Origin: Vibrio sp. CAU 1672
Lineage (GTDB): Bacteria; Pseudomonadota; Gammaproteobacteria; Enterobacterales; Vibrionaceae
NCBI RefSeq assembly: GCF_029223195.1
Contig: NZ_JARHUF010000005.1
Span: forward strand, 180,275 to 244,274
DNA length: 64,000 nucleotides
Reading direction: 5' to 3'
Each line of letters begins with the position of its first letter. Position 1 is the first letter of the stretch. The notes under the pieces are model-generated. The model worked only from the letters and a program-made list of their open reading frames with translations, was not told the DNA's origin and searched no databases. The position numbers were made by a program, and so were the translations under genes. Of this stretch, positions 48,352 to 57,512 are shown piece by piece.

Positions 48352-49405
48352 AGGTCCAGATACTCAAGATTCTCATCCACAAACCAGCCAACCATTCACC
48401 TAATCGGCTTTGCTCCGTATAAAAGGCCACCGTCGCCTGCGAGCCATAACGAATATTGGTCAACTGAGCGCTCTCATCAAAAACGACATTGATAGGATAA
48501 CGGTGTGGGCTGGCCCCCGTCGAACCGGCATTGAGAAAACCAGTGGCCGGGTCGATATCGTTACTACCGCCGGTCCCCCAACCAATACTGTCAACTTTGC
48601 CCGTCAGTACCCGGCCAGGCAGGGCATCCAGGACGATTTTCACCGTTTGGCCCGGTCGAATATGTTCGAGTGAGTTTTCCCGCGCCAGTGCAGAAATCCA
48701 GACGCTGCGCGGATCAATGAACGTGAGCAGTGGCGAACCCGCGGCTGCGGTTTGGCCAACGGTCAACTGCAGATTAGTCACAATTCCTCGCGACGGTGCC
48801 ACAATTTCGGTTTTCTTCAGATCAAGCTGAGCCTTCTCCAGGTTGGCCATGGCGGTTAAGATTTGTGGATTGTTACTTCCAGTCGGGCCTAAGTTTTTCT
48901 GAGCCTGGACTAAAGAAGCCTGAGCCGCCTCCAGACCAGCCTGGGCGCGCTGTTTTACTTCCAGTGCATTATCAAGATCCGATTGACTCAACACACCTCG
49001 CCGCGCAAGCTCAGCCGTACGGTTTGCCTGCTCTCTGGCGTTATTCCGCGCTGCCAAAGCATCCACCACACGCGCCTGTGCCACTTCAACCGCAGCCGTA
49101 CTTGCGCCAATATTCTGTCCTGTCAGCGCCAACTTAGCCTGGGCGGTACGTAGGGCAAGTTGGTAATTGCGCGGGTCAATCTTAAACAGCGTTTCTCCGG
49201 ACTCAACAATCTGGTTGTTTTCGACCGCAACTTCAATAATATTACCAGACACTTCCGGTGCGACTCTGACCAAATAGGTGTGTACTTGGGCATCACTGGT
49301 AATTGGAGTAACGCGATCGGACCACAAACTATACAACCAAACCGCGAGCACGACAGAAATGATTACAATACTCAGCTTTTGAGAGGATTTTTCAGCATCT
49401 GACAT
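48341..49405 (-). CDS. HlyD family efflux adaptor (EmrA/AaeA type)
   Basis: 354 residues with one N-terminal membrane helix (LSIVIISVVLAVWLYSLW) and a periplasmic adaptor: biotinyl-lipoyl half VRVAPEVSGNIIEVAVENNQ, a long alpha-hairpin (about 90-185) and the second half VAPSRGIVTNLQLTVGQTAA. It works with the overlapping DUF2955 protein and presumably a TolC-type channel. It is divergent from LysR paralogue B, with a 26-bp inverted repeat between them. Confidence 0.92.
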   Translation of the reverse strand: MSDAEKSSQKLSIVIISVVLAVWLYSLWSDRVTPITSDAQVHTYLVRVAPEVSGNIIEVAVENNQIVESGETLFKIDPRNYQLALRTAQAKLALTGQNIGASTAAVEVAQARVVDALAARNNAREQANRTAELARRGVLSQSDLDNALEVKQRAQAGLEAAQASLVQAQKNLGPTGSNNPQILTAMANLEKAQLDLKKTEIVAPSRGIVTNLQLTVGQTAAAGSPLLTFIDPRSVWISALARENSLEHIRPGQTVKIVLDALPGRVLTGKVDSIGWGTGGSNDIDPATGFLNAGSTGASPHRYPINVVFDESAQLTNIRYGSQATVAFYTEQSRLGEWLAGLWMRILSIWTYVS

Positions 49406-49478
49406 AACTATCCACTAATAAAAACAATCAATCCTTGAAGTATAAACGATTGATTTAGCGTATAAAGGCTACCAGGTT

Positions 49479-49504
49479 CAAATTTAGCGTTACAACTAAA
49501 TTTG
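49479..49504. promoter_or_regulatory. Perfect 9-bp-arm inverted repeat between HlyD and LysR genes
   Basis: CAAATTTAG, an 8-bp spacer CGTTACAA, then CTAAATTTG. It lies 74 bp before the HlyD start and 79 bp before the LysR start, the expected place for a LysR operator controlling both directions. Confidence 0.6.
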
Positions 49505-49582
49505 CACGCTGGATCGTAACCATGCCGTCATCAATGTGGTAACGTTCCGGTATAAACGCCTATCCTACAGACTATCTACTCT

Positions 49583-50482
49583 ATGAACAAAGATCTCAAT
49601 TTGCTCCGCCTTATGCTTGTCTTAAACGAAGAAAAGCAGACCGTCAGCACCGCGAAACGTCTGCATGTGAGCCAACCGACGATCAGCGTCATGCTGCGAA
49701 AACTCAGAGAGCAATTTAACGATCCGTTGTTTGTTCGTAATAGAAGTAAGCTGGAGCCAACACCACGCTGTATACAGATCCTGAATCAGTTACCCCCGTT
49801 GCTCGACCAACTTGATGCGCTATATATCGATGACAGTGCCTGGGATATCAGCAAGTTGTCTGGGGATTACTCACTTATTTTTGCGCCGCCTTTGATGTCA
49901 ACACTGGGCGCTCCCATCATGCAAAAACTGACCAATCTCGCGCCGGATGTAACCGTAGATTGCTACCAGTGGGGGTTTGATGCCTTGCGGGACCTGGAAA
50001 TTAAACCTAACTGCTGGGGGATCTCATACCTGCCGATGGAAACCAACAAAAACCTTATGCAGAAAGATATCGGCAAAGACGAGTTTATGCTCATCGTACG
50101 GCCAGACCACCCGCTGGAGTCTTATGAACTGGAGCAACTGCTCAAGTATCCAATGTGTATTAACCTTATTCATGGCGAGATCGAGGCATCTCGCAGCGAA
50201 AAGCTGATTAAAAAACTGGGGCTGGGTAAGCACATCAGCGTGCGAACGAGCGATATCTACGTGATGATGACCATGGTAGAGCAAAGTGATTACCTCGGCA
50301 TAGTCTCTAAAAACACCATGCAGAGACTGCAAGGCCGCTTTAAGTTCATTCCTCTACCCGCTGAACTGACCGATGATGCCCGCTACCGGGAAGTCTCCCT
50401 GTTTACCCACCAGCGCAACCGCTCTGATCCGCTGACCAACTGGTTGTTCCAAGAGTGTGCTGAGCTGCTCAAACAGTATTAA
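49583..50482 (+). CDS. LysR family regulator, paralogue B
   Basis: 299 residues, MNKDLNLLRLMLVLNEEKQT with HTH KRLHVSQPTISVMLRKLREQ. Roughly six in ten residues match paralogue A at 46323 by eye. It is divergent from HlyD-DUF2955 and 99 bp upstream of the DUF1254 gene in the same direction, so it probably controls both arms of the locus. Confidence 0.92.
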   Translation: MNKDLNLLRLMLVLNEEKQTVSTAKRLHVSQPTISVMLRKLREQFNDPLFVRNRSKLEPTPRCIQILNQLPPLLDQLDALYIDDSAWDISKLSGDYSLIFAPPLMSTLGAPIMQKLTNLAPDVTVDCYQWGFDALRDLEIKPNCWGISYLPMETNKNLMQKDIGKDEFMLIVRPDHPLESYELEQLLKYPMCINLIHGEIEASRSEKLIKKLGLGKHISVRTSDIYVMMTMVEQSDYLGIVSKNTMQRLQGRFKFIPLPAELTDDARYREVSLFTHQRNRSDPLTNWLFQECAELLKQY

Positions 50483-50581
50483 AATTCTTAATAATTAATA
50501 TAGGAAAGGTTCGATTTCCGATCGCACTGCGCTCCGATACCCTTGGTCATGTCCTGAAAAAACATTCCAAGAGGTTTATCT

Positions 50582-51958
50582 ATGAAGAAGTCGTTACTCG
50601 CCTTATCGTTATTATCAACGGTCTGTTTACCCACACAGGCCGAAACGAAGGTTTCAGCTGAAGAAGAGCTGGCTTATAACCTGGGACTGCAAGCCTTTAT
50701 CTACGGCGCAGGCCCACTAACGGTTGCCGCGGTCCGGGAAACCTCAACCTCCGTAAGTCAACCCATGGATAATGCAATGGCGCCGCTGAACAAAATGGGG
50801 AAAACCCGTCAGCTTTCCGGCCCTCAAGATCGCATTGTTCCGACCGTCAATAATGACACCATGTACTCTCAAGCTCATTATGACCTGGACCTCGCTGGTC
50901 CGATGGTGATTGAGCTCCCGCCAACGGGCAATCGTTACTATATCGTTCAGTTATTGGATGCGTATTCAGACTCGATTACCGATCTCTATCAGGGCAACAC
51001 CGGCACTAAAGGCAGTAAAGTGTTGCTGGTCAACAAAGGTTGGAAGGGCGATATACCCAAAGGCATTGATCAGGTGGTGGAATCGAGAACCCCCATGGTG
51101 TGGCTGATTCATCGTACCGGTGTGTTCGGGCCTGAAGATCAGGCCGATGCCGTCGCAGTACATGATCGCTTTATTACTTACCCATTAGATGAGCTTGGCC
51201 AGGAGCATGGTCCGATTAAGCTGGCTCATGCTAAAGGAGGAATTCCTCCGATGACAACACCGAAGGGCCTCGACTGGTATGCTCTGATTGACCGGGAGCT
51301 ACGCAAGAATCCGTTAGCAGAAACACAATCAATGGTCGCGCAGTTTGAGTATATCGGTATTGGTGGCGAACAACCGTTTGATGCAGACAAGCTGTCTGAC
51401 GCGCAAAAGCGTGGCTTATTACGTGCGCTTGCCTCGGCACAAAACATTATTCAATACGCGGGACGTAGCGTAGGTACCACCAACAATGGCTGGTCAATGA
51501 TGTTTGAAGGCGGTCGCTATGGTAACGACTACTTAAGCCGTGCCAGTATCAACCTGCGAGCTGCGGGCCTGAACGTCCCCGAACGGGCACTGTATCCAAA
51601 CCGCTACACCGACAGCAAAGGGGCTCAGCTCAACGGCGCACATCAATATCGAATGACGATGCCGGCAGATGCACCTGCTGAAGCGTTCTGGTCACTGACC
51701 ATGTACGATGCGGAAAACCTGTTCATGGTAGAAAATGAAATCGATCGCTACTCGATTTCCACCAACCGCAAACAAGAACTGAAATACGCCAAAGACGGTA
51801 CGCTGCCTATCTGTATTCAACATGAGAAACCAACTGATTCAGCCTGTAACTGGCTTCCGGCACCAAAAGACGACTTCTATCTGCATATTCGACTTTACGA
51901 GCCAACTCAAGCGGTGCTCGATAACCAGTACGAAATGCCGCAAGTCATCAAGCTGTAA
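50582..51958 (+). CDS. DUF1254/DUF1214 domain protein, exported, copy 1
   Basis: 458 residues with signal peptide MKKSLLALSLLSTVCLPTQA. The N-terminal DUF1254 part (AYNLGLQAFIYGAGPLTVAA, VPTVNNDTMYSQAHYDLDLA, YYIVQLLDAYSDSITDLYQG) and the C-terminal DUF1214 part (YRMTMPADAPAEAFWSLTMY, NLFMVENEIDRYSISTNRKQ, NWLPAPKDDFYLHIRLYEP) are both present. No biochemical role is established for the family. A second copy lies at 55517, and a FadL-family channel follows 74 bp downstream. Confidence 0.9.
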   Translation: MKKSLLALSLLSTVCLPTQAETKVSAEEELAYNLGLQAFIYGAGPLTVAAVRETSTSVSQPMDNAMAPLNKMGKTRQLSGPQDRIVPTVNNDTMYSQAHYDLDLAGPMVIELPPTGNRYYIVQLLDAYSDSITDLYQGNTGTKGSKVLLVNKGWKGDIPKGIDQVVESRTPMVWLIHRTGVFGPEDQADAVAVHDRFITYPLDELGQEHGPIKLAHAKGGIPPMTTPKGLDWYALIDRELRKNPLAETQSMVAQFEYIGIGGEQPFDADKLSDAQKRGLLRALASAQNIIQYAGRSVGTTNNGWSMMFEGGRYGNDYLSRASINLRAAGLNVPERALYPNRYTDSKGAQLNGAHQYRMTMPADAPAEAFWSLTMYDAENLFMVENEIDRYSISTNRKQELKYAKDGTLPICIQHEKPTDSACNWLPAPKDDFYLHIRLYEPTQAVLDNQYEMPQVIKL

Positions 51959-52032
51959 ATAGCATCTCACATCCGGCCTCCCCATCCGGGGGCGCTTAAT
52001 ATCCTAATTCTCTAAAAACGTACGGAGTGTGT

Positions 52033-53196
52033 ATGTCACTTACCTATCCGAGACTCTCTGCGCTGGCATTAGCCATCATCTCTTGCCACAGTCATGCTGC
52101 TGCCACGCTGGTTTCAGAAATGAGCCACCTGAATGTGGGGACGGCGGGAGCAGGATCAGCGGTGTCGGCAGACGGAGCCTCAACCGCCTATTCTAACCCT
52201 GCCGCAATGGGATACCTGAAAGACACCCACCTGGCATTCAACCTTGCCTCAATGGCTTTGAATATTGAATACCAAGATGACCGCGAGCAAGCGTTAAGTA
52301 GCGGTAACGCCGGTGGTATTCAACCCTACGGCTCACTTTATGCCCTTACGCCATTGAGCGAAAACATCAACTTCGGTATGGCCATGGTGGCGACCGGCGG
52401 AAGCGGACTGGACTACGGCAACAGCTACGCCGGCCGCTTAGGTCTCAATGATCTGCAGCTCAGTGTCTTACAGCTTAACCCCTCACTAAGCTATAAAGTC
52501 AACGCCCGCTGGAATCTCGGCGTCGGTGTACAAATCGACCGAGCGGCATTTGAGCAGCGCTTTCTCTCCCAGCGAGCTGCACTTGAATCGACATCCCTGG
52601 CATTCGGCTATAACTTAGGGGCGACCTACCAGCTCAATCAACAGCATCGCTTTGGTGTCACCTACCGCTCTAAAATGGAGCACCAGCTTGAAGGTGAATT
52701 AAGCCTGCTCAACCGACAAATGGACATGACCATCGATTTAATCAACGCCGCAAGGCTGGAGCTGTCTGGTCACCATCAACTGACACCGCCGATAGCTTTG
52801 GTTTGGAGTGTGGGCCAGGAATACTGGAGTGCCAATGACGCAAGCCTGGTACAGGCGGGAAACATCGAAGGCACTATGGTACGTGGTTTCGACGATATTT
52901 GGTTTGCTGCCATTGGCAGTAAGATCGAACTAACGCCTAAGCTGGGCATTGAAATGGGCGTGGGCTATGTAAGCTCGCCGCTTGATGATGCGACGCTACA
53001 ATCGCCGGATCTGCCCGTTGAACGCCAGCTCAAATACAGTATTGGCGGAGATTATCAGTGGAGCACGTCAACCACCATCAAGACCTATTACAGTTACGTG
53101 GATTATGGCAATCCGGAAATCGACAACGGTTTACTGCAAGGCCGCTACGATAACCACAACCACTTCTTTGGTCTGGAGTTAGACTATCGGTTCTGA
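52033..53196 (+). CDS. FadL/OmpP1 family outer-membrane channel
   Basis: 387 residues from MSLTYPRLSALALAIISCHS (52033, GGAG 5 nt upstream), a signal peptide. The FadL-type hatch and barrel start is NVGTAGAGSAVSADGASTAY with SNPAAMGYL, and the C-terminus is GLELDYRF. FadL relatives move hydrophobic molecules across the outer membrane. It follows the DUF1254 gene in one transcript and ends at a terminator. Confidence 0.9.
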   Translation: MSLTYPRLSALALAIISCHSHAAATLVSEMSHLNVGTAGAGSAVSADGASTAYSNPAAMGYLKDTHLAFNLASMALNIEYQDDREQALSSGNAGGIQPYGSLYALTPLSENINFGMAMVATGGSGLDYGNSYAGRLGLNDLQLSVLQLNPSLSYKVNARWNLGVGVQIDRAAFEQRFLSQRAALESTSLAFGYNLGATYQLNQQHRFGVTYRSKMEHQLEGELSLLNRQMDMTIDLINAARLELSGHHQLTPPIALVWSVGQEYWSANDASLVQAGNIEGTMVRGFDDIWFAAIGSKIELTPKLGIEMGVGYVSSPLDDATLQSPDLPVERQLKYSIGGDYQWSTSTTIKTYYSYVDYGNPEIDNGLLQGRYDNHNHFFGLELDYRF

Positions 53197-53226
53197 TAAC
53201 CCCCCCGGTACTCGCTCACAAATGTA

Positions 53227-53256
53227 AAAAGGGCCCTGCTGCGGGCCCTTTGTTTA
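53227..53256. terminator. Terminator after FadL-family gene
   Basis: The stem AAAAAGGGCCC / GGGCCCTTTGT with a 6-nt loop and a T-rich tail. It lies between convergent genes and may work in both directions. Confidence 0.85.
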
Positions 53257-53268
53257 TTTTATCCCTGC

Positions 53269-54300
53269 CTAAAGCGCAGATAAGAACGACTTCGCCGCAG
53301 TTAAGCGGAGCGTCGCACCACCAATGATGTCGAGAAATCCCAGCAGATGGTGCGGCTTATTCGCACTGATCCAGGCTGAGCCGGTCGCACCAATCGGCAG
53401 TACCTCCATCGTGTGTGCATCGATCTCAAGGATCACAGTACGCCCCACAGAAGGTGCGCCGCGTTGAATGTGGCTCGACACCGCTTGCTCGCGAGGAAGA
53501 AGATTGCCCTGCGCTTCTCCGGTGGCCTTAACCACACTGTGTACCCGGGAGCGGAAAATTTGCCCCGGGAAAGCATCCACATAAAACTCGCTGAACTGCC
53601 CTACCTTAATATTGCCGTATGCCTGATCAGGAATACGCATCTCCACAAACTTTTTACTGGTATCCCACAAGTGCAATGACCCCACCCGGGTACCATCAGC
53701 GACATAAACATGCGTGACCATGCCATCGAAAGGGGCTCTGACCGTAAGCCGGGACAAATCAAACTCCAGGCTACCTTTCTTCGCGACCAGACCATCGTAT
53801 TTGGCCTGCAGCACCTTCATTTCCGCGTTCAGCACCTCGACTAAGTCTTGTGAATTCTCAAGATCTTTTGCACTTACATGCACGCCCATAGACTGATTGC
53901 GCTCAAGGTCACGTTCAGCTTGTGCCAACTGGACTTGCTTGGCCTCAACGGTACGCGCCACTTCATTTAAGCCCGATTCAACCTCGGTGATGGCCGCGGT
54001 GATCTTGTCATCTTTGAGTGTGTAAAGCACATCCCCCTTGCCGACCTCCTGGTTGTGCTCAACATAAATTTCATCCATATGCTGACCAAACGCTGGTGAT
54101 AACACGGCATGAGGCGCTTTGATAGTGGTCGAGTTGGTCAAATCGATCGGAGAGTAAAATCGGTGGCCAAGAAATAACGCCAGAGCCAGCAATATCCCGA
54201 TGGTGGTGGTGATGAAATAGTTTCTCGCCGTTGGTTTTAATACTTTAAATTTAAACAGTAACCAAACCACGAGAAGATACGGAAGCATAATCTCTTTCAT
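53269..54300 (-). CDS. yiaV: HlyD family adaptor, YiaV-like
   Basis: 343 residues from MKEIMLPYLLVVWLLFKFKV (54300), whose ATG overlaps the yiaW stop (TAATG), so coupling decides this start. An N-terminal hydrophobic region and a second segment (NYFITTTIGILLALALFLG) are followed by a lipoyl half (LSPAFGQHMDEIYVEHNQEV), a coiled-coil hairpin and RLTVRAPFDGMVTHVYVADG. It resembles E. coli YiaV/YibH, which pair with a small DUF3302 membrane protein. Confidence 0.88.
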   Translation of the reverse strand: MKEIMLPYLLVVWLLFKFKVLKPTARNYFITTTIGILLALALFLGHRFYSPIDLTNSTTIKAPHAVLSPAFGQHMDEIYVEHNQEVGKGDVLYTLKDDKITAAITEVESGLNEVARTVEAKQVQLAQAERDLERNQSMGVHVSAKDLENSQDLVEVLNAEMKVLQAKYDGLVAKKGSLEFDLSRLTVRAPFDGMVTHVYVADGTRVGSLHLWDTSKKFVEMRIPDQAYGNIKVGQFSEFYVDAFPGQIFRSRVHSVVKATGEAQGNLLPREQAVSSHIQRGAPSVGRTVILEIDAHTMEVLPIGATGSAWISANKPHHLLGFLDIIGGATLRLTAAKSFLSAL

Positions 54301-54608
54301 TAGCGTGTACCTTTTATCCAAAGCTGGGCTTTATCCCAATCGGTGACAATTGCGATGACAGCCAGAATCCATAACGGTTTATATGCCAAACCAAGCAAAC
54401 ACAGCCAAAAGACTAATTTTGCCTGAGCCAGACCGCGCTCTTTTGCTAAGTGTTTAGGGAGCGAGTGAATGTGCCATAGCTTGGCGATAACCCAAACCGC
54501 TATCGCCACCGTCACAATGACGACAAACCACATGAACGCGATAGATTCGAGTAATGGATAGACGCTTGGGTAAGTATCGTAAGTTAAGGTGGTAGGATGT
54601 ATTTCCAT
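54300..54608 (-). CDS. yiaW: DUF3302 inner-membrane protein, YiaW-like
   Basis: 102 residues from MEIHPTTLTYDTYPSVYPLL (54608, GGAGAG upstream). Two hydrophobic stretches (IAFMWFVVIVTVAIAVWVIA and LVFWLCLLGLAYKPLWILAV) with the LPKHLAKERGLAQAK loop match E. coli YiaW. It is always found next to YiaV-type adaptors; the function is unknown. Its stop overlaps the yiaV start. Confidence 0.9.
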   Translation of the reverse strand: MEIHPTTLTYDTYPSVYPLLESIAFMWFVVIVTVAIAVWVIAKLWHIHSLPKHLAKERGLAQAKLVFWLCLLGLAYKPLWILAVIAIVTDWDKAQLWIKGTR

Positions 54609-54671
54609 AGTCGAACTCTCCGTAAAAACGCTTCCCTGCGCAAAATCCATGGATTGTGTTTGAGCCAGAAG

Positions 54672-55454
54672 TTACAGTTGATAGTTGAACTCGATACGGT
54701 GATCGCCATCAGCAAAATCGGTATTCTCGGTCCAGTTGGCAAAGTAACGAACGTTGAAGCGTGGTGAAATCTGATAAGAAACGGCGAACTCATGAGCAAG
54801 AACACTGTCACTGTTTTCAAACCCGTAATCTTTGTACGTTTCAGAGCCAGACAGAGTAGTCATGTACATCGGGTTATAGTTCAGCCAAATCCTGTCGGTA
54901 AGGTCAAGTTTGGTATAAGTACCAACAAGGGCAAAAGTCCCCGGTACCGAATAACCGCTGACAATTTGGCCATCATCGCCGACCACGTTGTTACCAAACG
55001 CGACACCTGCACCGGCAAGAGGGAAAAACTGCACCGGACCAAACTTAGGCAGGGCCTGAATAAAGCTGTATGACGCAGAACCAGACTCGTTGTTTAAGTC
55101 ATAGCTGAGATCAACCTGTGCGCCGCGACCATTGGTCAGGTTCGCGGTGAAATTTCTTAGCCGGAAAGAGTCAATACTGTCATTACGCCGGTTTTCATCA
55201 TCATGCCAGCCCAGGGCTTCACCACCCATTCCTTTGATTTCAAGAACATTCATACCTGCAACGTTGTCTTTGCCAGTGTCGTAGGTTTTGCCCATTTTGA
55301 AGTTCAGGCCTTTATCGGTGATACCGCCCCCGACCTGGGTGTAAATAGCCAGCGGATCCGACATATCCTGAACTTCATCATCTGCCGCTAACGCTGAGTT
55401 AAACTCCATCAGGCTGACAGCAGTGGCTGCAACCAGGAGGAATGGCTTTTTCAT
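54672..55454 (-). CDS. Outer-membrane beta-barrel protein of unknown function
   Basis: 260 residues with signal peptide MKKPFLLVAATAVSLMEFNS (cut near ALA-ADD). Alternating amphipathic strands, many aromatic residues and the C-terminal strand HRIEFNYQL suggest a small barrel. The sequence SFRLRNFTANLTNGRGAQVD is typical of OMP strands. No named family is recognised. It lies between DUF1254 copy 2 and yiaW on the same strand, so it probably belongs to the same operon. Confidence 0.75.
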   Translation of the reverse strand: MKKPFLLVAATAVSLMEFNSALAADDEVQDMSDPLAIYTQVGGGITDKGLNFKMGKTYDTGKDNVAGMNVLEIKGMGGEALGWHDDENRRNDSIDSFRLRNFTANLTNGRGAQVDLSYDLNNESGSASYSFIQALPKFGPVQFFPLAGAGVAFGNNVVGDDGQIVSGYSVPGTFALVGTYTKLDLTDRIWLNYNPMYMTTLSGSETYKDYGFENSDSVLAHEFAVSYQISPRFNVRYFANWTENTDFADGDHRIEFNYQL

Positions 55455-55516
55455 AAATTACCTTCATTGATATGGCCGGCACACCAGAGGTGTGCCGGTA
55501 AGTGGTTTGAGAGAGT

Positions 55517-56938
55517 TTATTGCGCGTGCAGACCCGGAACGGTCCATTGCATGTTGAGCACTTCTTTGTTCGGAATGTACAAACGAGTCAGCACATAAAA
55601 ACCGCCATCGGGTGTCGGCAACCAGTTATGCTGCTGGGCTTTGTCGGCTGGTGCCTGATGAGACAGATGCAAGGTAAACGAGCCATCCGCGTTTTTGTTC
55701 AGTTCAGATAAATTGCTGATGGAATAACGGTCAATCGGATTATCGACCAACATTTTGCTTTGAGCGTCGTACACCGTCACCGACCAGAATGCACCGACAG
55801 GCGGCTCTTGATCGAAGGTCATGGTGTACTCACGGCTCCCGGTCAGCAGCTGGCCTTTCGCATCCATCGCAGCCATTGGGTAAATAGCTTCTTTTGGCCC
55901 CTGGCCGCCAAGGTAAGGATGGGCGATTAACGAACGCATGGCGTTGTCGTCACCAAACGCATCCAGTGCAAAAGTGTATACCCAACCATCTTTCATCTCT
56001 AAATTAGCAGGGTTAGCTTGCTGTGCCATCACGACTTTCTTGCCTTCTTCAATGGCATTGATCAGCGCCTGTTTCGTCACCTCAGAAAGCTGGCTGGCAT
56101 CAAATCCATCTTCGCTCAGGCCAATTTTCCTAAATTGGCCAAGCATGGCTTGTTGTCTTTCATCGACCGGGTTGTCCGCCAGATACGCGCCTAACTCAAC
56201 ATAAAAACGCAGTGGGTCATTATCCGCTCCGGGGCGTGGCGACAACTCAGGTTGAATCTTGCTTGGTTTGCCGGTCATGTACTCACTCAGAGGAGTCAGT
56301 TTGTACTGATCCTGAATGGCATGCGCTTTGGCGTAATCTTGTTCACCCATCACCTGAGTACGGCCCCATAGCCATACCTTAGACGTCGGTGCTTCAATCA
56401 CATTGAGCTCGCGTGGAATCGCGTGTTTGGCCTTCCACCCCGGCGGTACAATCAAAAACTGCTTTTCAAGGCTACCGGTTTCACGCGTCCCCACGTACTG
56501 GAACAGGTTGTGCCACATGTCGAACATGTTGATCACATAGTAACGGTCAGTAACCTCCGGAACTTCCAGCACCATCGGCTCCTGGCTGACATCTAATACG
56601 GCACTGGAATACAGCGTGTCGCGGTTGGCGGTTGGCATATCGGTATCTGCCGGCGTGCTTAAACGCCTCGCGTGGCCGAACTCATTGAGTGGGCCGCGAT
56701 AACTGGTGTCGGCCTGGGGCTCAGAAACATCGCTATATTGACGACTAATTTGCTCCATACGCACCAGAGTCGAGCCCCAGAGATAGGCACTGACCCCCAG
56801 ATTATAAGCTTCATCGTGAAGCGCCTGCTGTACAGGGTTTAGCTGAGCCTGGGTTGTGCCCGCAAACGACACGGGTGCCGCAAGCGTTGTTGCCAGTACA
56901 ATGGCGAGAGAAAGGTGTTTAACAGGACGAGTTAACAT
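55517..56938 (-). CDS. DUF1254/DUF1214 domain protein, exported, copy 2
   Basis: 473 residues from MLTRPVKHLSLAIVLATTLA (56938, GGAGG 6 nt upstream); a longer in-frame reading to 57091 has no ribosome site. It contains a signal peptide, DUF1254 (YNLGVSAYLWGSTLVRMEQI, MPTANRDTLYSSAVLDVSQE, YYVINMFDMWHNLFQYVGTR) and DUF1214 (SREYTMTFDQEPPVGAFWSV, HNWLPTPDGGFYVLTRLYIP). It heads the minus-strand operon DUF1254 - barrel - yiaW - yiaV. Confidence 0.92.
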   Translation of the reverse strand: MLTRPVKHLSLAIVLATTLAAPVSFAGTTQAQLNPVQQALHDEAYNLGVSAYLWGSTLVRMEQISRQYSDVSEPQADTSYRGPLNEFGHARRLSTPADTDMPTANRDTLYSSAVLDVSQEPMVLEVPEVTDRYYVINMFDMWHNLFQYVGTRETGSLEKQFLIVPPGWKAKHAIPRELNVIEAPTSKVWLWGRTQVMGEQDYAKAHAIQDQYKLTPLSEYMTGKPSKIQPELSPRPGADNDPLRFYVELGAYLADNPVDERQQAMLGQFRKIGLSEDGFDASQLSEVTKQALINAIEEGKKVVMAQQANPANLEMKDGWVYTFALDAFGDDNAMRSLIAHPYLGGQGPKEAIYPMAAMDAKGQLLTGSREYTMTFDQEPPVGAFWSVTVYDAQSKMLVDNPIDRYSISNLSELNKNADGSFTLHLSHQAPADKAQQHNWLPTPDGGFYVLTRLYIPNKEVLNMQWTVPGLHAQ

Positions 56939-57002
56939 AAATGACCTCCATTGGTTGAGGCCAATATACGCAAATATTCGTTTAGGGTGTTTTATACTAT
57001 TT

Positions 57003-57017
57003 ATTAAAAATTTTAAT
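57003..57017. promoter_or_regulatory. AT-rich 15-bp palindrome upstream of DUF1254 copy 2
   Basis: ATTAAAA-A-TTTTAAT lies 65 bp before the gene start in a 325-bp gap. It may be a regulator site or promoter UP-type DNA; its AT-richness makes chance likely. Confidence 0.25.
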
Positions 57018-57263
57018 AGTCTATCGACCTGCTGTTGCTTAGCATATTCAAAAGCTCTGGCCCCGAAATGAGCAACTGTTCCTTGTATCACGATGCTCGG
57101 GGGACAGTTTGATAGTCAGTAATCCGGCCATATAACATGCCCTTATCAATTCTACTCACTTAACGCAGTATCAAAAACTATTGACGCGAATCAGCAGTTG
57201 TTAGCCAGTCAGAAAAAACCGTACTACCCTTATTAATGAAACCATCAGTACAGGAGGGATGAT

Positions 57264-57512
57264 ATGGAAATTTCTGAATGCCGAAGGAAATTAGCGGAAC
57301 ATTTTCTTGTTGACGCGAACATTATCCACGATGTCAATACCTGTGGGTGGCACGTTAATTTTCACGATGCCGAAGGTAATGACTACCCCTTTACGGACAA
57401 TCTCGAGATCCCCTTAAGCTTCAATAGCCCGGAAGAAGCCAAAATAGTCATTCGCCAGATCAGTGACTGCCCGATTAAAGTTAATCATTTGTTCGGCTTT
57501 TACGCTATTTAG
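57264..57512 (+). CDS. Hypothetical protein, 82 residues
   Basis: Starts with AGGAGGGATGAT before ATG 57264, a strong ribosome site. MEISECRRKLAEHFLVDANI ... GWHVNFHDAEGNDYPF ... CPIKVNHLFGFYAI is a soluble, acidic alpha/beta-looking protein with three Cys. No family is recognised. The nearest neighbour downstream is an apparent Ig-like gene scrap in the same frame. Confidence 0.6.
   Translation: MEISECRRKLAEHFLVDANIIHDVNTCGWHVNFHDAEGNDYPFTDNLEIPLSFNSPEEAKIVIRQISDCPIKVNHLFGFYAI

Noticed and set aside
56939..57091. 51-residue N-terminal extension of DUF1254 copy 2
   Set aside because: The inner ATG at 56938 has GGAGG and opens a signal peptide; the extension has neither.
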